From Deinococcus sp. QL22 (GTDB taxonomy: Bacteria > Deinococcota > Deinococci > Deinococcales > Deinococcaceae): a stretch of 64,000 bases of DNA. A program made the position numbers and the translations under genes. Of the stretch, positions 8,840 through 18,190 are shown piece by piece. Position 1 is the stretch's first letter. Every line of letters starts with the position of its first letter. Below the pieces are notes generated by a model. It searched no databases, was not told where the DNA came from, and saw only the letters and a list, made by a program, of their open reading frames with translations. The stretch is from contig NZ_CP097149.1 in assembly GCF_023370075.1 (NCBI RefSeq), forward strand, positions 2,354,001-2,418,000. Direction: 5' to 3'.

Positions 8840-11329
8840 TCAACTGTCTAGTTCTGCCGAATCCGCACGGGCGCTGCCGTCATCCAGACTCCGCAGCACG
8901 CCTTCAAACTGCTCCAGAATGTCGGGATCCAGGTGCGTGCCTGCCATGCGGCGCATCTCGAACAGGGCGTCGTTTTGCGTCCACGATTTTTTGTAAGGGC
9001 GCTCGCTGGTCAGCGCGTCGTACACGTCTACGACCGCAAACAGCCGCGCCAACATCGGAATGTTGTGCTGCGCCAAGCCGTCGGGATAGCCGTGCCCGTC
9101 CCAGCGTTCGTGGTGGTGGCGCACCACGCTCAGTACTTCGGGCGGCACAAATTCCTGTTCTCTCAGCATTTGCTCGCCAATGGTGACGTGTTGGTGCATC
9201 AGCTCGCGCTCCCTCACCGTCAGAGGGCCAGTTTTCAGCAGCACCGCGTCCGGAATGGCAATTTTGCCGAGGTCATGCAGGTATGCGCCCCAGCGCAAGT
9301 GTGTCAGTTGGCTGAAATCGAGGTCGAGGTACAGGCCGAGTTTCAGGGCCAGTTCGGTCACGCGGTCAGTATGTCCCTTGGTCTCGTAGCTGCGGTATTC
9401 CAGCACCGTGCCCAGCACCCGGAAGGCCTGCTCGCGGGTATGGGCCAGGGTTCGCAGGGCCACATAGCGTTCGGCAGCGCTGCCCACCCGCTGCGCGAGC
9501 AGAGCCAATAGGCCGGGTGTTTCGGGGGCGGGGCTGGCTCCTTCGCGGGTGTCGAGCAGTGCCAGGACGCCGGTGGTGCGCCCCGACGAAAAAATGGGCG
9601 TCAGCAGGGCGCTGGTCAGCGGAAGCGGCAACATCGGATGCGGGGCACTCAGCAGCAGTTGTTCGCCGCCGCTGGCTACACTTTGCAACATGCCCTGCGG
9701 CACAGTCAGTTGCTCTTGACCCACCTGCACAATAGAGGTCAGGTCTGCCGCGCCGCCTTCCGAACCCCGCGTGGTCTGCACCGTCAGGTAGGTGCCCGAC
9801 TGTGCCCCCGTTCGGCTGGTCAGATGGGTCAGTCCGCGTTGGGCCAGCGTATACGGAATATCGGTTTCCCCTAAACTCCGCAGCAAACTCAGCGCAGTCA
9901 GGTGTCCATCTGAGCCCGAACCGGGCAGGTCGCCCAGCAAGCTCTGGAGGTGCGCGGGATGTTGGGCGGCTTCCAATAACGCCTTCCATGCGTCCGGGTT
10001 AGGGTGTGAAGGCCAATACGGACACTGGAAGACCCATGCCCCAGCCAGAGGCCCAGCCGCCCGCAGCGGCACAACAAGGGTGGCCTGACGCGCCGCCGAC
10101 CGCCCGAAAGCCAGCACGAACGGCGTGGGATCGTGTCCCGCTGCCAACCGCCGCACCAAGACACTCCCGATCAGACCGTCTAGATTGGCCGGACTGAGGG
10201 TGCCCAACTGAACCGGGCAAAATGCTTGGGCTGGCCGCTGAGAATCGGGCGTTGACGACGGCTCTGCCCGCTGCACCGTAATCAGCGCCGCGCCTCTGGC
10301 CCCTACCAGCCGCATGGCCGAATGCAGAGGGGCGTCGGGTGGCGCGTCGTGGGTGGCGAGGGCCAGCAGATCGCGGTGCAGCACGCTGCTGAGGTGGGCC
10401 GCCCGATCCCGTCGCTCGGCTTGGCACTGGGCGCGGGCCTGGGCGGCCAGCAATGCCAGCACGGGCAGGGCCGCCCATGGTTCCGGCTCTGCCGACGAAA
10501 CAGCGGTCTTTGTTCCAGCTGCGGCCAGAGGGTTCCTCACCGAGAGACAACCTATCGGGGTGCCGTCTGGGGCGTAGATCAGCTCGGAGAAGTGGTGGGC
10601 TTCGGAGCCGTCTAATGCGGCCTCGTAAGCCGCGTTCCGCGCTGTGTGCAGCATCACTCCGTCGCTGAGATGGACTTGTGCCCCGGTACCCTGCGCCTGC
10701 CAGAAGGCCACCACTGCCGCCAATGCATCCGGCAAGGGCAGGGCCAGCCAGCCCAGCATGGGGGCAGGAGTCGCCACCGGAGACGCTGCCAAGGCCTTGG
10801 GCGGGGGCATCGCAGCTTGGGCAGAAGGCCAGCGCAGCGTCAAATACACGGGTTGCATGCGGGGGTGGCGCTTGTCTCTGGGGGCGGCTGTGTTGATGGA
10901 GGCCGTGTTGACAGAGGCTTCGGCACTGCCCAGCCCAGCTTCCCCGGACGGCTGCTCCCCCGACGGCTGCTGACCAAACCGCTGCTGAATAGGGCCGCTG
11001 AAATACAGATCGGCGGTGGCCGTGCGGCGCTGCTGACCCGGCCACCTCACACCCGCCGGGGCCGCACCAGACAGCCGGGCATGCCCAGTCAGTCGGGCCG
11101 CCGTCAGGTGTCGTTCGCGGATACAGGGCAGCCAGGCCAGCGCCGCCCGCAACTTGTCTGGGGACGCCGACTCGACCGACAATTGCCCATCAGGATGAAG
11201 GCACAGCCTCGCCTTGCCGGGTGCGAACTGCCACGCCACCTCACCTCTGGTGGGCTGGCCCACACCGGAATCTGCCACAACAGCATTCGCCCCGGCTGGC
11301 GCGTGCGATGTGGTGCAGCTGTCGTTCAA
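8840..11329 (-). CDS. Multidomain HD-GYP signalling protein
   Basis: 829 residues, probably a c-di-GMP phosphodiesterase. The C-terminal HD-GYP domain (about 640-815) has the HD pair in YLHDLGKIAIPD (about 685-686), MHQHVTIGEQML, HHHERWDGHGYPDGL (GYP at about 747-749) and VVDVYDALTSERPY. The middle (about 480-635) resembles a GAF-type sensor (LTSALLTPIFSSGRTTGVLALLDTREG). The N-terminal ~450 residues are Ala/Pro-rich with no recognised domain. No membrane segment is evident, so it is likely cytoplasmic. The start codon TTG 11329 is uncertain. HD-GYP proteins in this genus are linked to signalling and stress; the input signal is unknown. Confidence 0.85.
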   Translation of the reverse strand: MNDSCTTSHAPAGANAVVADSGVGQPTRGEVAWQFAPGKARLCLHPDGQLSVESASPDKLRAALAWLPCIRERHLTAARLTGHARLSGAAPAGVRWPGQQRRTATADLYFSGPIQQRFGQQPSGEQPSGEAGLGSAEASVNTASINTAAPRDKRHPRMQPVYLTLRWPSAQAAMPPPKALAASPVATPAPMLGWLALPLPDALAAVVAFWQAQGTGAQVHLSDGVMLHTARNAAYEAALDGSEAHHFSELIYAPDGTPIGCLSVRNPLAAAGTKTAVSSAEPEPWAALPVLALLAAQARAQCQAERRDRAAHLSSVLHRDLLALATHDAPPDAPLHSAMRLVGARGAALITVQRAEPSSTPDSQRPAQAFCPVQLGTLSPANLDGLIGSVLVRRLAAGHDPTPFVLAFGRSAARQATLVVPLRAAGPLAGAWVFQCPYWPSHPNPDAWKALLEAAQHPAHLQSLLGDLPGSGSDGHLTALSLLRSLGETDIPYTLAQRGLTHLTSRTGAQSGTYLTVQTTRGSEGGAADLTSIVQVGQEQLTVPQGMLQSVASGGEQLLLSAPHPMLPLPLTSALLTPIFSSGRTTGVLALLDTREGASPAPETPGLLALLAQRVGSAAERYVALRTLAHTREQAFRVLGTVLEYRSYETKGHTDRVTELALKLGLYLDLDFSQLTHLRWGAYLHDLGKIAIPDAVLLKTGPLTVRERELMHQHVTIGEQMLREQEFVPPEVLSVVRHHHERWDGHGYPDGLAQHNIPMLARLFAVVDVYDALTSERPYKKSWTQNDALFEMRRMAGTHLDPDILEQFEGVLRSLDDGSARADSAELDS

Positions 11330-11592
11330 ATCATCCCCCAGATCATTGCTTGCTCTCTTCTAACCACGGGAGGGCGAGGCTATTCCTGAGTGTAAAGCTA
11401 AACTCCGGATTTCAAAAGACTGTTGGAAATTTGCTGGTCAGGGTCTTGGCGTGTGGATGTCCCAGCAGCGTCTTGATCTTGAAAGGGCAACCTAACGTAG
11501 AAGGGCCTTAATTGACCCACCGAATAGTAAATCTACACCGTACTCGTCCTGGGTGAGGTAAAGCGTCCCAGCCAACCAGGCGGGTCAGCCGC

Positions 11593-11598
11593 TACACT
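11593..11598 (+). promoter_or_regulatory. -10 box of leaderless prmA
   Basis: TACACT, 7 nt before the prmA ATG. Confidence 0.55.
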
Positions 11599-11605
11599 CT
11601 GGCCT

Positions 11606-12433
11606 ATGTTGGTGTACCACTTGCCCGGAACCTTTGAAACCCGCGAAGCCCACCTCGATCTGCTGTGGGAGGCGGGAGCCACGGGCCTGGAAGAACGCGC
11701 CGGACTGATCCGCGCCTATTTTGACGCCCAGAGCGAACTGCATCCCGATATTTCGGACGGCGAGTGGCAAGAGGAAGCCGAACAGGACTGGCAAGCCGAG
11801 TTTCGCCGCACCTTGCGTCCGGTCAAGGCAGGCCGCCTGACGATTGTGCCCCCGTGGTTGGTGCACGAAGTCGGGGATGGGCAGTTGCCGCTGATTATCG
11901 AACCCGGCATGGCCTTTGGCACAGGCCACCACGCGACCACGCGCATGGCTGTAGAAGCCCTCTCGGAACTGGACTTGGACGGATTGCGGGTGCTGGACGT
12001 GGGCACAGGCAGCGGCGTGCTGGCGATCGCCGCCGCGTTGCTGGGTGCAGACCACGCGGTAGGCGTGGACATCGACCCCATCACCATTCCGATTGCCCGC
12101 GAAAACGCCGAGATCAACAGTGTGCCCGCCGGACGCAGCCGCTTCGAGGAAGGCTCGCTGGGGTTGGGCAGCCCAGATGGAGAGGATGCCAATTGGCAAG
12201 GCGAGCCGTTTGATGTGCTGGTCGCCAACCTCTATGCCGAACTGCACGACCTGTTGGCCGGGGAATACGCCGCGCACTTGCGGGGGGGTGGGCCACTGAT
12301 CCTGACCGGAATTCTGACGAATAAGCTGCCGCTGGTGCGTGAAGCCTTAGACCGGGAAGGCTTTGAGGCCGTGCAGGTGCGGGACGACGGTGAATGGGTG
12401 CTGCTGACGGCCCGCGCTCCCGCCGCAAGGTGA
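11606..12433 (+). CDS. prmA: Ribosomal protein L11 methyltransferase
   Basis: SAM-dependent trimethylation of ribosomal protein L11. 275 residues. The N-terminal substrate-recognition part ends with [16 protein letters not shown], the classic PrmA signature. Next come SAM motif [16 protein letters not shown] and motif II VGVDIDP, then [12 protein letters not shown] (Asn-Leu catalytic-loop equivalent). The stop TGA overlaps the GTG of rsmE (GTGA), so the two rRNA/ribosome modification genes form a coupled operon. Confidence 0.94.
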   Translation: MLVYHLPGTFETREAHLDLLWEAGATGLEERAGLIRAYFDAQSELHPDISDGEWQEEAEQDWQAEFRRTLRPVKAGRLTIVPPWLVHEVGDGQLPLIIEPGMAFGTGHHATTRMAVEALSELDLDGLRVLDVGTGSGVLAIAAALLGADHAVGVDIDPITIPIARENAEINSVPAGRSRFEEGSLGLGSPDGEDANWQGEPFDVLVANLYAELHDLLAGEYAAHLRGGGPLILTGILTNKLPLVREALDREGFEAVQVRDDGEWVLLTARAPAAR

Positions 12434-13134
12434 CTGTGCGGATCACGACTGTGCGAATCAAGGTAGACGCCCTGACGCCCACCATCTTGCTTGGCCCGCG
12501 TGAAGCGCGGCATGTGCTGGTCTTGCGCCTGCAATCCGGCGACAGCCTGCGCGTGTTTGATGGGCAAGGGAACGAGGCCGAAGCCACCCTGACCGACCTG
12601 ACCGAACTGGGCGCGGTGCTGACCCTGGGCGCGGGCGTGCAGGCCACCGCCGAAACGCCGCAGCCCGTCACACTCGCTATTGCGCTCCTCAAGGGCGACA
12701 AGCTCAGCGACGTGACCCGCGCCGCCACCGAACTGGGCGTGGCCCGCATTCAACTGCTGATTACGCGCCATGCCGACGCCCGCGAAATCGGCACGCAAAA
12801 GCTGCTGCGCCTGCGCCGGGTGGCCGAAGAAGCCAGCAAACAATCCCGCCGCGCGGTGACGCCCGAAGTGCTGGAGCCTGTCCCTCTGGCCGAGCTCGTC
12901 TGGTCGGGCACGCTCTTTCTGGCCCATCCCGGCAGCCGTGCCCGAATTGCCGACCACCTGGATTGGCAAGTGCCCGTCACGGTGCTGACTGGGCCAGAAG
13001 GCGGGTTTTCTGACCCCGAAGTGTCGCAGTTGCAGGAGCGTGGGGCAGTGTCGGTGACGCTTGGCCCCCGGATTCTGCGGGCCGAAACCGCGCCGATTGC
13101 GCTGCTGGGGGCCATTGTTGCGACGGGGGTTTGA
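12430..13134 (+). CDS. rsmE: 16S rRNA m3U1498 methyltransferase
   Basis: SPOUT-class methyltransferase modifying U1498 of 16S rRNA. 234 residues from GTG 12430. The N-terminal PUA-like part has [18 protein letters not shown]. The C-terminal trefoil-knot motifs are [13 protein letters not shown] and [19 protein letters not shown]. The start is set by the 4-nt overlap with the prmA stop. A repeat element follows the gene. Confidence 0.93.
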   Translation: MTVRITTVRIKVDALTPTILLGPREARHVLVLRLQSGDSLRVFDGQGNEAEATLTDLTELGAVLTLGAGVQATAETPQPVTLAIALLKGDKLSDVTRAATELGVARIQLLITRHADAREIGTQKLLRLRRVAEEASKQSRRAVTPEVLEPVPLAELVWSGTLFLAHPGSRARIADHLDWQVPVTVLTGPEGGFSDPEVSQLQERGAVSVTLGPRILRAETAPIALLGAIVATGV

Positions 13135-13141
13135 GGGGCCA

Positions 13142-13303
13142 GGAAGGGCGTCTAAGGGACCAAAGGTCGAGGGTCTAAGGTATTGGGGCGAGTGCGTTTG
13201 CTGGTGACATTTCAGTTCTGAAAAGAGCGAAGACAAGGACTTGGGAGTCCGTTGGAATCCTTTCCTTAGTTCCTTAGACGCTCGACCCTGAGATGCCCTT
13301 TCC
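13142..13303 (+). repeat. MITE-like repeat element, copy E1
   Basis: A 162-bp intergenic element with imperfect inverted ends (GGAAGGGCGTCTAAGGG at the left; GGAAAGGGCATCTCAGGG read from the right). The core GTCTAAGG...GGTCGAGGGTCTAAGG and the stretch GTGCGTTTGCTGG align base by base with the complement of element E2 (35847-35980). No ORF. Confidence 0.6.
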
Positions 13304-13336
13304 GCACCCCTGACGCCGCCCTCACCGTCCCTCTGG

Positions 13337-13342
13337 TATCCT
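13337..13342 (+). promoter_or_regulatory. -10 box of leaderless darA
   Basis: TATCCT, 7 nt before the darA ATG. Confidence 0.55.
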
Positions 13343-13349
13343 GCGCCTC

Positions 13350-13679
13350 ATGAAGCTCGTGCTGGCTGTTATTCAAGACGCAGACGCCTCTGCGCTGGTT
13401 CGGGTGCTGTCCGAGAACGCCTTTGAAGTGACGAAACTCGCCAGCACCGGCGGATTCCTGCGCGAAGGCAACACCACCCTCATGATCGGCGTGACCGATG
13501 AGCGGCTGGCCGATTTAAAACGGCATGTGCAGCAGACCTGCCGCGCCCGCACCCGTCTCGTGACCCCCGGCGTACCGATGGGCGAGCAGAACGAGGGCCT
13601 GGTCAGCGACCCGGTAGAAGTACCTGTGGGCGGCGCAGTCATGTTCGTGATGGGTGTGCAGGAGTTCGTCAAGGTTTAA
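13350..13679 (+). CDS. darA: Cyclic-di-AMP receptor, PII-like (DarA/PstA family)
   Basis: 109 residues, matching the DarA/YaaQ (DUF970) family throughout: [36 protein letters not shown], a short mid loop, VTPG, and the C-terminal strand [16 protein letters not shown]. The family forms trimers with a PII-like fold and binds c-di-AMP between subunits; downstream partners are mostly unknown. Transcribed alone from a leaderless promoter. No diadenylate cyclase is encoded nearby. Confidence 0.9.
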   Translation: MKLVLAVIQDADASALVRVLSENAFEVTKLASTGGFLREGNTTLMIGVTDERLADLKRHVQQTCRARTRLVTPGVPMGEQNEGLVSDPVEVPVGGAVMFVMGVQEFVKV

Positions 13680-13689
13680 AGCTGAAGAG

Positions 13690-14304
13690 TTACACCACGC
13701 CGAGTGCTTCTAATTCTGACCGCAGCTGTTCGGCACTCTCGTATTTCACGGCGTGCATGCCTACCGCGCGTGCTGCCTCGGCATTCTGGGCGCGGTCATC
13801 GATCATCACCGCTTGCTCTGGCCGCACGCCTGCCAAGTCCAGTGCGGTGCGGTAAATGGTGGGGCTGGGTTTCATCATGCCTAGGTAGCAGGAGGTAAAA
13901 AATCCTAACAGGAAGGCGTCCAGCTCGAACGTGGCGACGCGGTAGGCGTTGAGGTCGCGGCCCTCGTTGTTCAGTGAATACTGGCGGTAACGGCCTGCCA
14001 GACCGCGGGCCAGAGCCAGTGTTTCCGGGTGTGGCTGACTCTGCTGGTGCATCGCCTCACGGAAGGTGTCGGGCGAGAAGTCGCGGGGCGTGCAAAACAC
14101 GGTCTGGGCCAGGTACGCCTCCAGATCCATGCGTCCCAGTTCCAGTTCGGGCGCGGCCAGCTTGTGCCGCTCGGCAAAATCGGTGGCGTCCAGACCGTAA
14201 CGTGCCACCACGCCTGCCCGTTGCTCTCTGTCCCAGCCGTTGGTCAGCAGCACGCCGCCGATGTCCCAGAAGATGGTGGTGATGCGGGGAGTGGGAAGGG
14301 TCAT
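13690..14304 (-). CDS. HAD-superfamily hydrolase, subclass IA
   Basis: 204 residues. Motif I is FWDIGGVL: the nucleophile Asp is present but the second acidic residue is Gly, as in YihX/epoxide-hydrolase-type members. Motif II is S in QYSLNNEG, motif III Lys is in MMKPSPTIYR, and motif IV is MIDDRAQN. Likely a small-molecule phosphatase; substrate unknown. The start at ATG 14304 is supported by TAGGCT 7 nt upstream. Confidence 0.85.
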   Translation of the reverse strand: MTLPTPRITTIFWDIGGVLLTNGWDREQRAGVVARYGLDATDFAERHKLAAPELELGRMDLEAYLAQTVFCTPRDFSPDTFREAMHQQSQPHPETLALARGLAGRYRQYSLNNEGRDLNAYRVATFELDAFLLGFFTSCYLGMMKPSPTIYRTALDLAGVRPEQAVMIDDRAQNAEAARAVGMHAVKYESAEQLRSELEALGVV

Positions 14305-14311
14305 GGCCGTC

Positions 14312-14317
14312 AGCCTA
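14312..14317 (-). promoter_or_regulatory. -10 box, leaderless HAD gene
   Basis: TAGGCT (minus strand), 7 nt before the ATG at 14304. Confidence 0.5.
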
Positions 14318-14346
14318 GCGTCTGTTCTGAAGAGTTGGGGGCACAC

Positions 14347-14374
14347 AAAAAAGCCGGGGGTTGGCCCCAGCTTT
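14347..14374 (-). terminator. Intrinsic terminator after the 14400-14723 gene
   Basis: On the minus strand, AAAGCTGGGG / CCCCCGGCTTTTTT forms a GC-rich stem with a 4-nt loop and a T-run. Confidence 0.85.
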
Positions 14375-14399
14375 CTGCATCAGCTTTGAGTTGGTTGCT

Positions 14400-14723
14400 T
14401 TAGGCGTCCAGCCCGCCATCGGCCAGGTGCAACTTCTCGGCCACTGCCATCAGGGAGGGGCGCTGGGCTTCGGGCAGGGTATGGGCGTACTGTTCCACCT
14501 GCGCGGCTATAGGTGGAAGGGAGGCGTTGGCTTCGGTGGTCATGCCCGCTTGCAGCAGTTCGGCCAGTTTGCCCAGTTGGGCGGCCAGCATTTTGGCGGG
14601 GGCGGGTTCCTCGGCAGCCAGAGTAGACTGCGCGGCCAACAGTTGCGGCACGGCGGTCTGGACATCAATTTGCTCTGCGCCGCCCGTCAAAAGGGCCAGT
14701 GTCGAAGTCAGGGAATCGGTCAT
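14400..14723 (-). CDS. Small helical hypothetical protein
   Basis: 107 residues from ATG 14723 (MTDSLTSTLALL). It is Ala/Leu/Glu/Gln-rich and predicted almost all helical (QLLAAQSTLAAEEPAPAKML; QLGKLAELLQAG). No domain recognised. Followed by its own strong terminator, which supports it as a real transcription unit. The frame is open further upstream without a better start. Confidence 0.65.
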   Translation of the reverse strand: MTDSLTSTLALLTGGAEQIDVQTAVPQLLAAQSTLAAEEPAPAKMLAAQLGKLAELLQAGMTTEANASLPPIAAQVEQYAHTLPEAQRPSLMAVAEKLHLADGGLDA

Positions 14724-14893
14724 AGGTGCAGAAGACCGCATCGGCAGGGGACACACGGTAGGACTGCCCCCCTTCTGAAGTGTGGGTAAAGGTTGGGTCA
14801 GCGCGGCGTGGAGCTTGACGAGAAGGAGTCGTTTCGTCAACTGCAATGGTCACTCCTTAGTAGAGGACTGCTGTTCGTGCTGAGGAGTGACCG

Positions 14894-15142
14894 TCACTCT
14901 TCACGTTCAGAATCCTCTCTGCGCCTCCGCCAGGTGTTGCGATTGGCTATCGGAACCATCTGCATGAAGCCGTCCCTTTCTAGTTGTCCCAGTGCCGCCA
15001 AAGTTATCGCCACCGGTTCAGGTGTACCCGGCCACTGTATCCACCATTGATGTATATCCTCCACAGTATCCGCGCTTTCGGGTTGCGCGTTCACATAGTT
15101 GATAATTTCGTTACTTGCAAAACGAACCAAATCTTCTTCCAC
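14894..15142 (-). CDS. Small hypothetical protein, AT-richer than its surroundings
   Basis: 82 residues, acidic at the N-terminus and very basic at the end (NTWRRRRED). The core has ADTVEDIHQWWIQWPG followed by LAALGQLERDGFM, which looks like a small helical/winged-helix fold with conserved Trp residues. Codon use is less GC-biased than neighbours and the upstream 100 bp is also AT-rich, hinting at acquisition. The start GTG 15142 is uncertain (an ATT lies further upstream in frame). Function unknown. Confidence 0.55.
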   Translation of the reverse strand: MEEDLVRFASNEIINYVNAQPESADTVEDIHQWWIQWPGTPEPVAITLAALGQLERDGFMQMVPIANRNTWRRRREDSEREE

Positions 15143-15245
15143 ATCAATCTTCTGGAGTGACTCTTCAGCACGAGTTGAAACATCAATTTATGCTCACTGG
15201 CCTTGTCAATCTGGCTTGAATTGAATTATCTAGTCTGCCAGGACA

Positions 15246-18056
15246 TTACTTCGTGTCGTACCAGTTCGGCCCCACGCCCACTTCTACGGCCAGCGGCACG
15301 CTCAGGTGCGCGGCCCCCTCCATCACGCGCTGGGTCAGGGCGGCCACTTCGTCGGCGCAATCTTCAGGGGCTTCGATCAACAGTTCATCGTGAACTTGCA
15401 GTAGCAGGCGTGCGCCCATCGCCTCCAGCTGTGCGTCCAGTTGCACCATCGCCACCTTGATGATGTCGGCAGCCGTGCCCTGAATCGGCATGTTGTAGGC
15501 CAGCCGTTCCCCGGCCTCACGCAGGGTACGGTTGGTGGCGTTCAGCTCCGGCACGTAGCGGCGGCGGCCATACAGCGTCTCCACGTAGCCTTTCTCGCGG
15601 CCCTCTGCCAGCGTCGTGTCGATGTACTGGCGAATGCCCGGATAGGTGCTGAAATAGGTGTCGATGAACCCGGCGGCCTCGGCGTAGGGAATAGCCAGAT
15701 CGTTAGACAGGCGGTGGGCGCTCATGCCGTACAGCACGCCAAAGTTAACGGTTTTGGCAGCGCGGCGCTGGTTGGCGGTAATGGTGGTTTCATCCAGTCC
15801 CAGCACCTGCGCGGCGGTGCGGCGGTGAATATCCGCGCCTTCCAGAAAGGCCTGCTGCATCAGCTTATCGCCCGAAATATGGGCCAGCAGGCGCAACTCA
15901 ATCTGCGAGTAATCCGCGCTGATCAGGCAAAAGCCCTCGTCGGCAATAAAACCTTTGCGAATCTCGCGCCCCGTTTCGGAGCGGATGGGGATATTTTGCA
16001 GATTCGGATTCAGGCTGCTCAGACGGCCCGTGGCGGCCACCGTCTGGGCAAACGTGGTGTGCAGGCGGCCCGTGCGGGCATTCACCAGCTTGGGCAGCGG
16101 TTCCAGATACGTGCCGCGCAGTTTTTCCAGCTCGCGGTATTCCAAGAGCGCCGGAATAATCGGGTGCTCGTTTCTCAGCGGTTCCAGCGCACTGATGGCG
16201 GTGGTGCGCTTGCCCGTCAGTTTGGTTTTCTTGCCGCTTGCCAGTCCAAGTTCGTCGTACAGCACGGCTTCCAGCTGGTCGCGGCTGCGAATAGGGAAGA
16301 CCCGGCCCGCGTGGGTGTGAATCTCGCCCTCCAGGCGGGCAATTTTGGCAGACGTGGCATCAGCCAGCCCACGAATATAGGCGCTGTCCAGCCGCACGCC
16401 GCGCACTTCCATGCGGGTCAGCACGGCGGCGAGCGGTACCTCCATTTCGTCGTAGAGCTTGCGGCGGGGTTCATCCAGCATAGGCGGCAATACTTCCAGC
16501 AGTCGGTGGGTAATCGCGGCGCGGCCAGCGGCTTCGGAGGGCCAGAGCGTGCCCAGATAACGCTGGCTCACGGCGGGCATGGCGGTGTTGGCGGGGTCAA
16601 GCAGGTACGCCATCAGCAGCGGGTCGGCCCCCGGTTCCACCTTCAGTCCGCGCACGTTCAGATGGGCGGCGAGTGCCTTGGCTCCGGCGGCCGTCACGGT
16701 GCGCTGCCCGATGAATTCGGCCTCGCTGACGGTCGCCGGGAACTGAATCGCCAGCTTCTGCGCGGCCTTGTCGGCGTCACGTTGGGCTTTTTCGGCGGCC
16801 TTCTGCTGCGTCTTGGTCAGGGGTGCAGCAGCTTCGGCACCGTCTGGCACGTCGTCGAACAGGCCGCCGGGTGCGGGCGCGGTGCTGGCTGTCTCCCGCT
16901 GCGGCTCGATCAGGGGGGCCACCCGCGCCAGCTTGCCGTCAAAGGTCGCCGCCGCCGTCAGTTCAGCGGTCAGGTCATCTTCCCGTGACAGCACGTAACC
17001 CCAGGTCACGCTCTGGGCGGGCGTTTTCCACTCAGCCAATGCGGGTGCTTCAAAACTGGCGGTGTCTTCGCGGGGCGTTTGCGCCTGTGGAGAGGAGCCG
17101 GGCGCACTTTTACTTTTGGCCATAAACGGTTCGGCCCCCGGCCCGCCCGTGCCGCCGATCATGGCCGCGATATCGCGTTTCAGGGTGTGCAATTCCAATT
17201 CATCCAGCAGCACTTCCAGCTGCACCGGGTCGCCGGGAAGCCTTCCTACACCCAATTCCAAGTCTAGCGGCAGGTCGGTGACCATGCACGACAGCTGATG
17301 ACTGAAGGCCACGTCTGCTTCAGAGGCGATCAGCTTTTCCCGCGTGCCTTTGGGTTCCAATGTGCCCGCTTTGGCGGCAGCCATCACCGCGTCCAGCGTG
17401 CCGTATTCCTGAAGTAGTTTGGAAGCCGTTTTCGGCCCGATGCCCTTGGCCCCCGGAATATTGTCACTGGCGTCTCCGGTCAGAGCACGGTAGTCCACCC
17501 ATTGCCGCACGGTCACGCCGTATTTTTCCAGCACCTCGGCAGGCCCGACGAGGGAAAAGTCGTTGCTGATCACGCGCACGCTGTCGTCGAGCAGTTGGTA
17601 GGCGTCGCGGTCACTGGTCACGATCCGCACCTGAAAGCCCCGGCCCTCGGCCATGCGCGTAATTGAGGCGATCACGTCGTCGGCCTCGTAACCGGGTTCC
17701 TCTAGCCTCGGAAAGCCGATGGCGTCCACGATGGCGCGAATCCGGTTGATCTGGCCGGGCAGGTCGGTGGGCGTAGCGGCGCGGCCCGACTTGTACCCCT
17801 CAAACTGCTCGTGCCGGAAGGTCTTGACGGGCGGATCGAACACGATGATGACCTGATTGTTGGCCTGCCTCGCCAGCCTCAGCGTCATTTTCAGGAATCC
17901 GACGATGGCGTTGGTCGCCTCGCCCTTGCTGTTGTTCAGCGGCGGCACCGCGAAATAAGACCGGAAGGCCAGCGCGTGCCCGTCTATCAGCACCAGCGTA
18001 TTCGGATTTGCTTTGGACTGCCCCCCGTTCGGGGCATCGTCGGTGGGGGTCGTCAT
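15246..18056 (-). CDS. polA: DNA polymerase I
   Basis: 936 residues. The N-terminal FEN-type 5'-3' exonuclease (about 20-310) has LVLIDGHALAFRSYF, YEADDVIASI, VTSDRDAYQLL and DNIPGAKGIGPKTA. The middle domain aligns with the vestigial exonuclease domain of Taq (WGYVLSREDDLTAEL) and lacks the acidic Exo I motif, so no proofreading is expected. The polymerase domain (about 520-936) has motif A DYSQIELRLLAHISGD, motif B RRAAKTVNFGVLYG and motif C VHDEL. An Ala/Lys-rich insert (TKTQQKAAEKAQRDADKAAQ) splits the middle domain. Role: excision-repair and Okazaki-gap filling. Confidence 0.97.
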   Translation of the reverse strand: MTTPTDDAPNGGQSKANPNTLVLIDGHALAFRSYFAVPPLNNSKGEATNAIVGFLKMTLRLARQANNQVIIVFDPPVKTFRHEQFEGYKSGRAATPTDLPGQINRIRAIVDAIGFPRLEEPGYEADDVIASITRMAEGRGFQVRIVTSDRDAYQLLDDSVRVISNDFSLVGPAEVLEKYGVTVRQWVDYRALTGDASDNIPGAKGIGPKTASKLLQEYGTLDAVMAAAKAGTLEPKGTREKLIASEADVAFSHQLSCMVTDLPLDLELGVGRLPGDPVQLEVLLDELELHTLKRDIAAMIGGTGGPGAEPFMAKSKSAPGSSPQAQTPREDTASFEAPALAEWKTPAQSVTWGYVLSREDDLTAELTAAATFDGKLARVAPLIEPQRETASTAPAPGGLFDDVPDGAEAAAPLTKTQQKAAEKAQRDADKAAQKLAIQFPATVSEAEFIGQRTVTAAGAKALAAHLNVRGLKVEPGADPLLMAYLLDPANTAMPAVSQRYLGTLWPSEAAGRAAITHRLLEVLPPMLDEPRRKLYDEMEVPLAAVLTRMEVRGVRLDSAYIRGLADATSAKIARLEGEIHTHAGRVFPIRSRDQLEAVLYDELGLASGKKTKLTGKRTTAISALEPLRNEHPIIPALLEYRELEKLRGTYLEPLPKLVNARTGRLHTTFAQTVAATGRLSSLNPNLQNIPIRSETGREIRKGFIADEGFCLISADYSQIELRLLAHISGDKLMQQAFLEGADIHRRTAAQVLGLDETTITANQRRAAKTVNFGVLYGMSAHRLSNDLAIPYAEAAGFIDTYFSTYPGIRQYIDTTLAEGREKGYVETLYGRRRYVPELNATNRTLREAGERLAYNMPIQGTAADIIKVAMVQLDAQLEAMGARLLLQVHDELLIEAPEDCADEVAALTQRVMEGAAHLSVPLAVEVGVGPNWYDTK

Positions 18057-18139
18057 GCGGGCATTCTCTCATACGAAGGCCGCTGCGCCGCTTAAAAAGG
18101 ATTGCGGAAGCTGCCGGAGTTGCGGGGCAAACAGAGAAC

Positions 18140-18172
18140 GTGGATCGTGGTTTGGCTTTCCCCACGATCCAC
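18140..18172. repeat. Palindromic repeat P1
   Basis: A perfect 11-bp inverted repeat GTGGATCGTGG / CCACGATCCAC around the loop TTTGGCTTTCC, between glmM and polA. It shares stem and loop (GTGGTTTGGCT) with P2 (40445-40488); P2 is longer by a matched insertion on both arms. Confidence 0.7.
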
Positions 18173-18190
18173 TCTCCTGTTTTTACGGTT

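Noticed and set aside
12232..13236. 334-codon minus-strand frame opposite rsmE
   Set aside because: Shadow of rsmE and prmA; no domain, no start signal.
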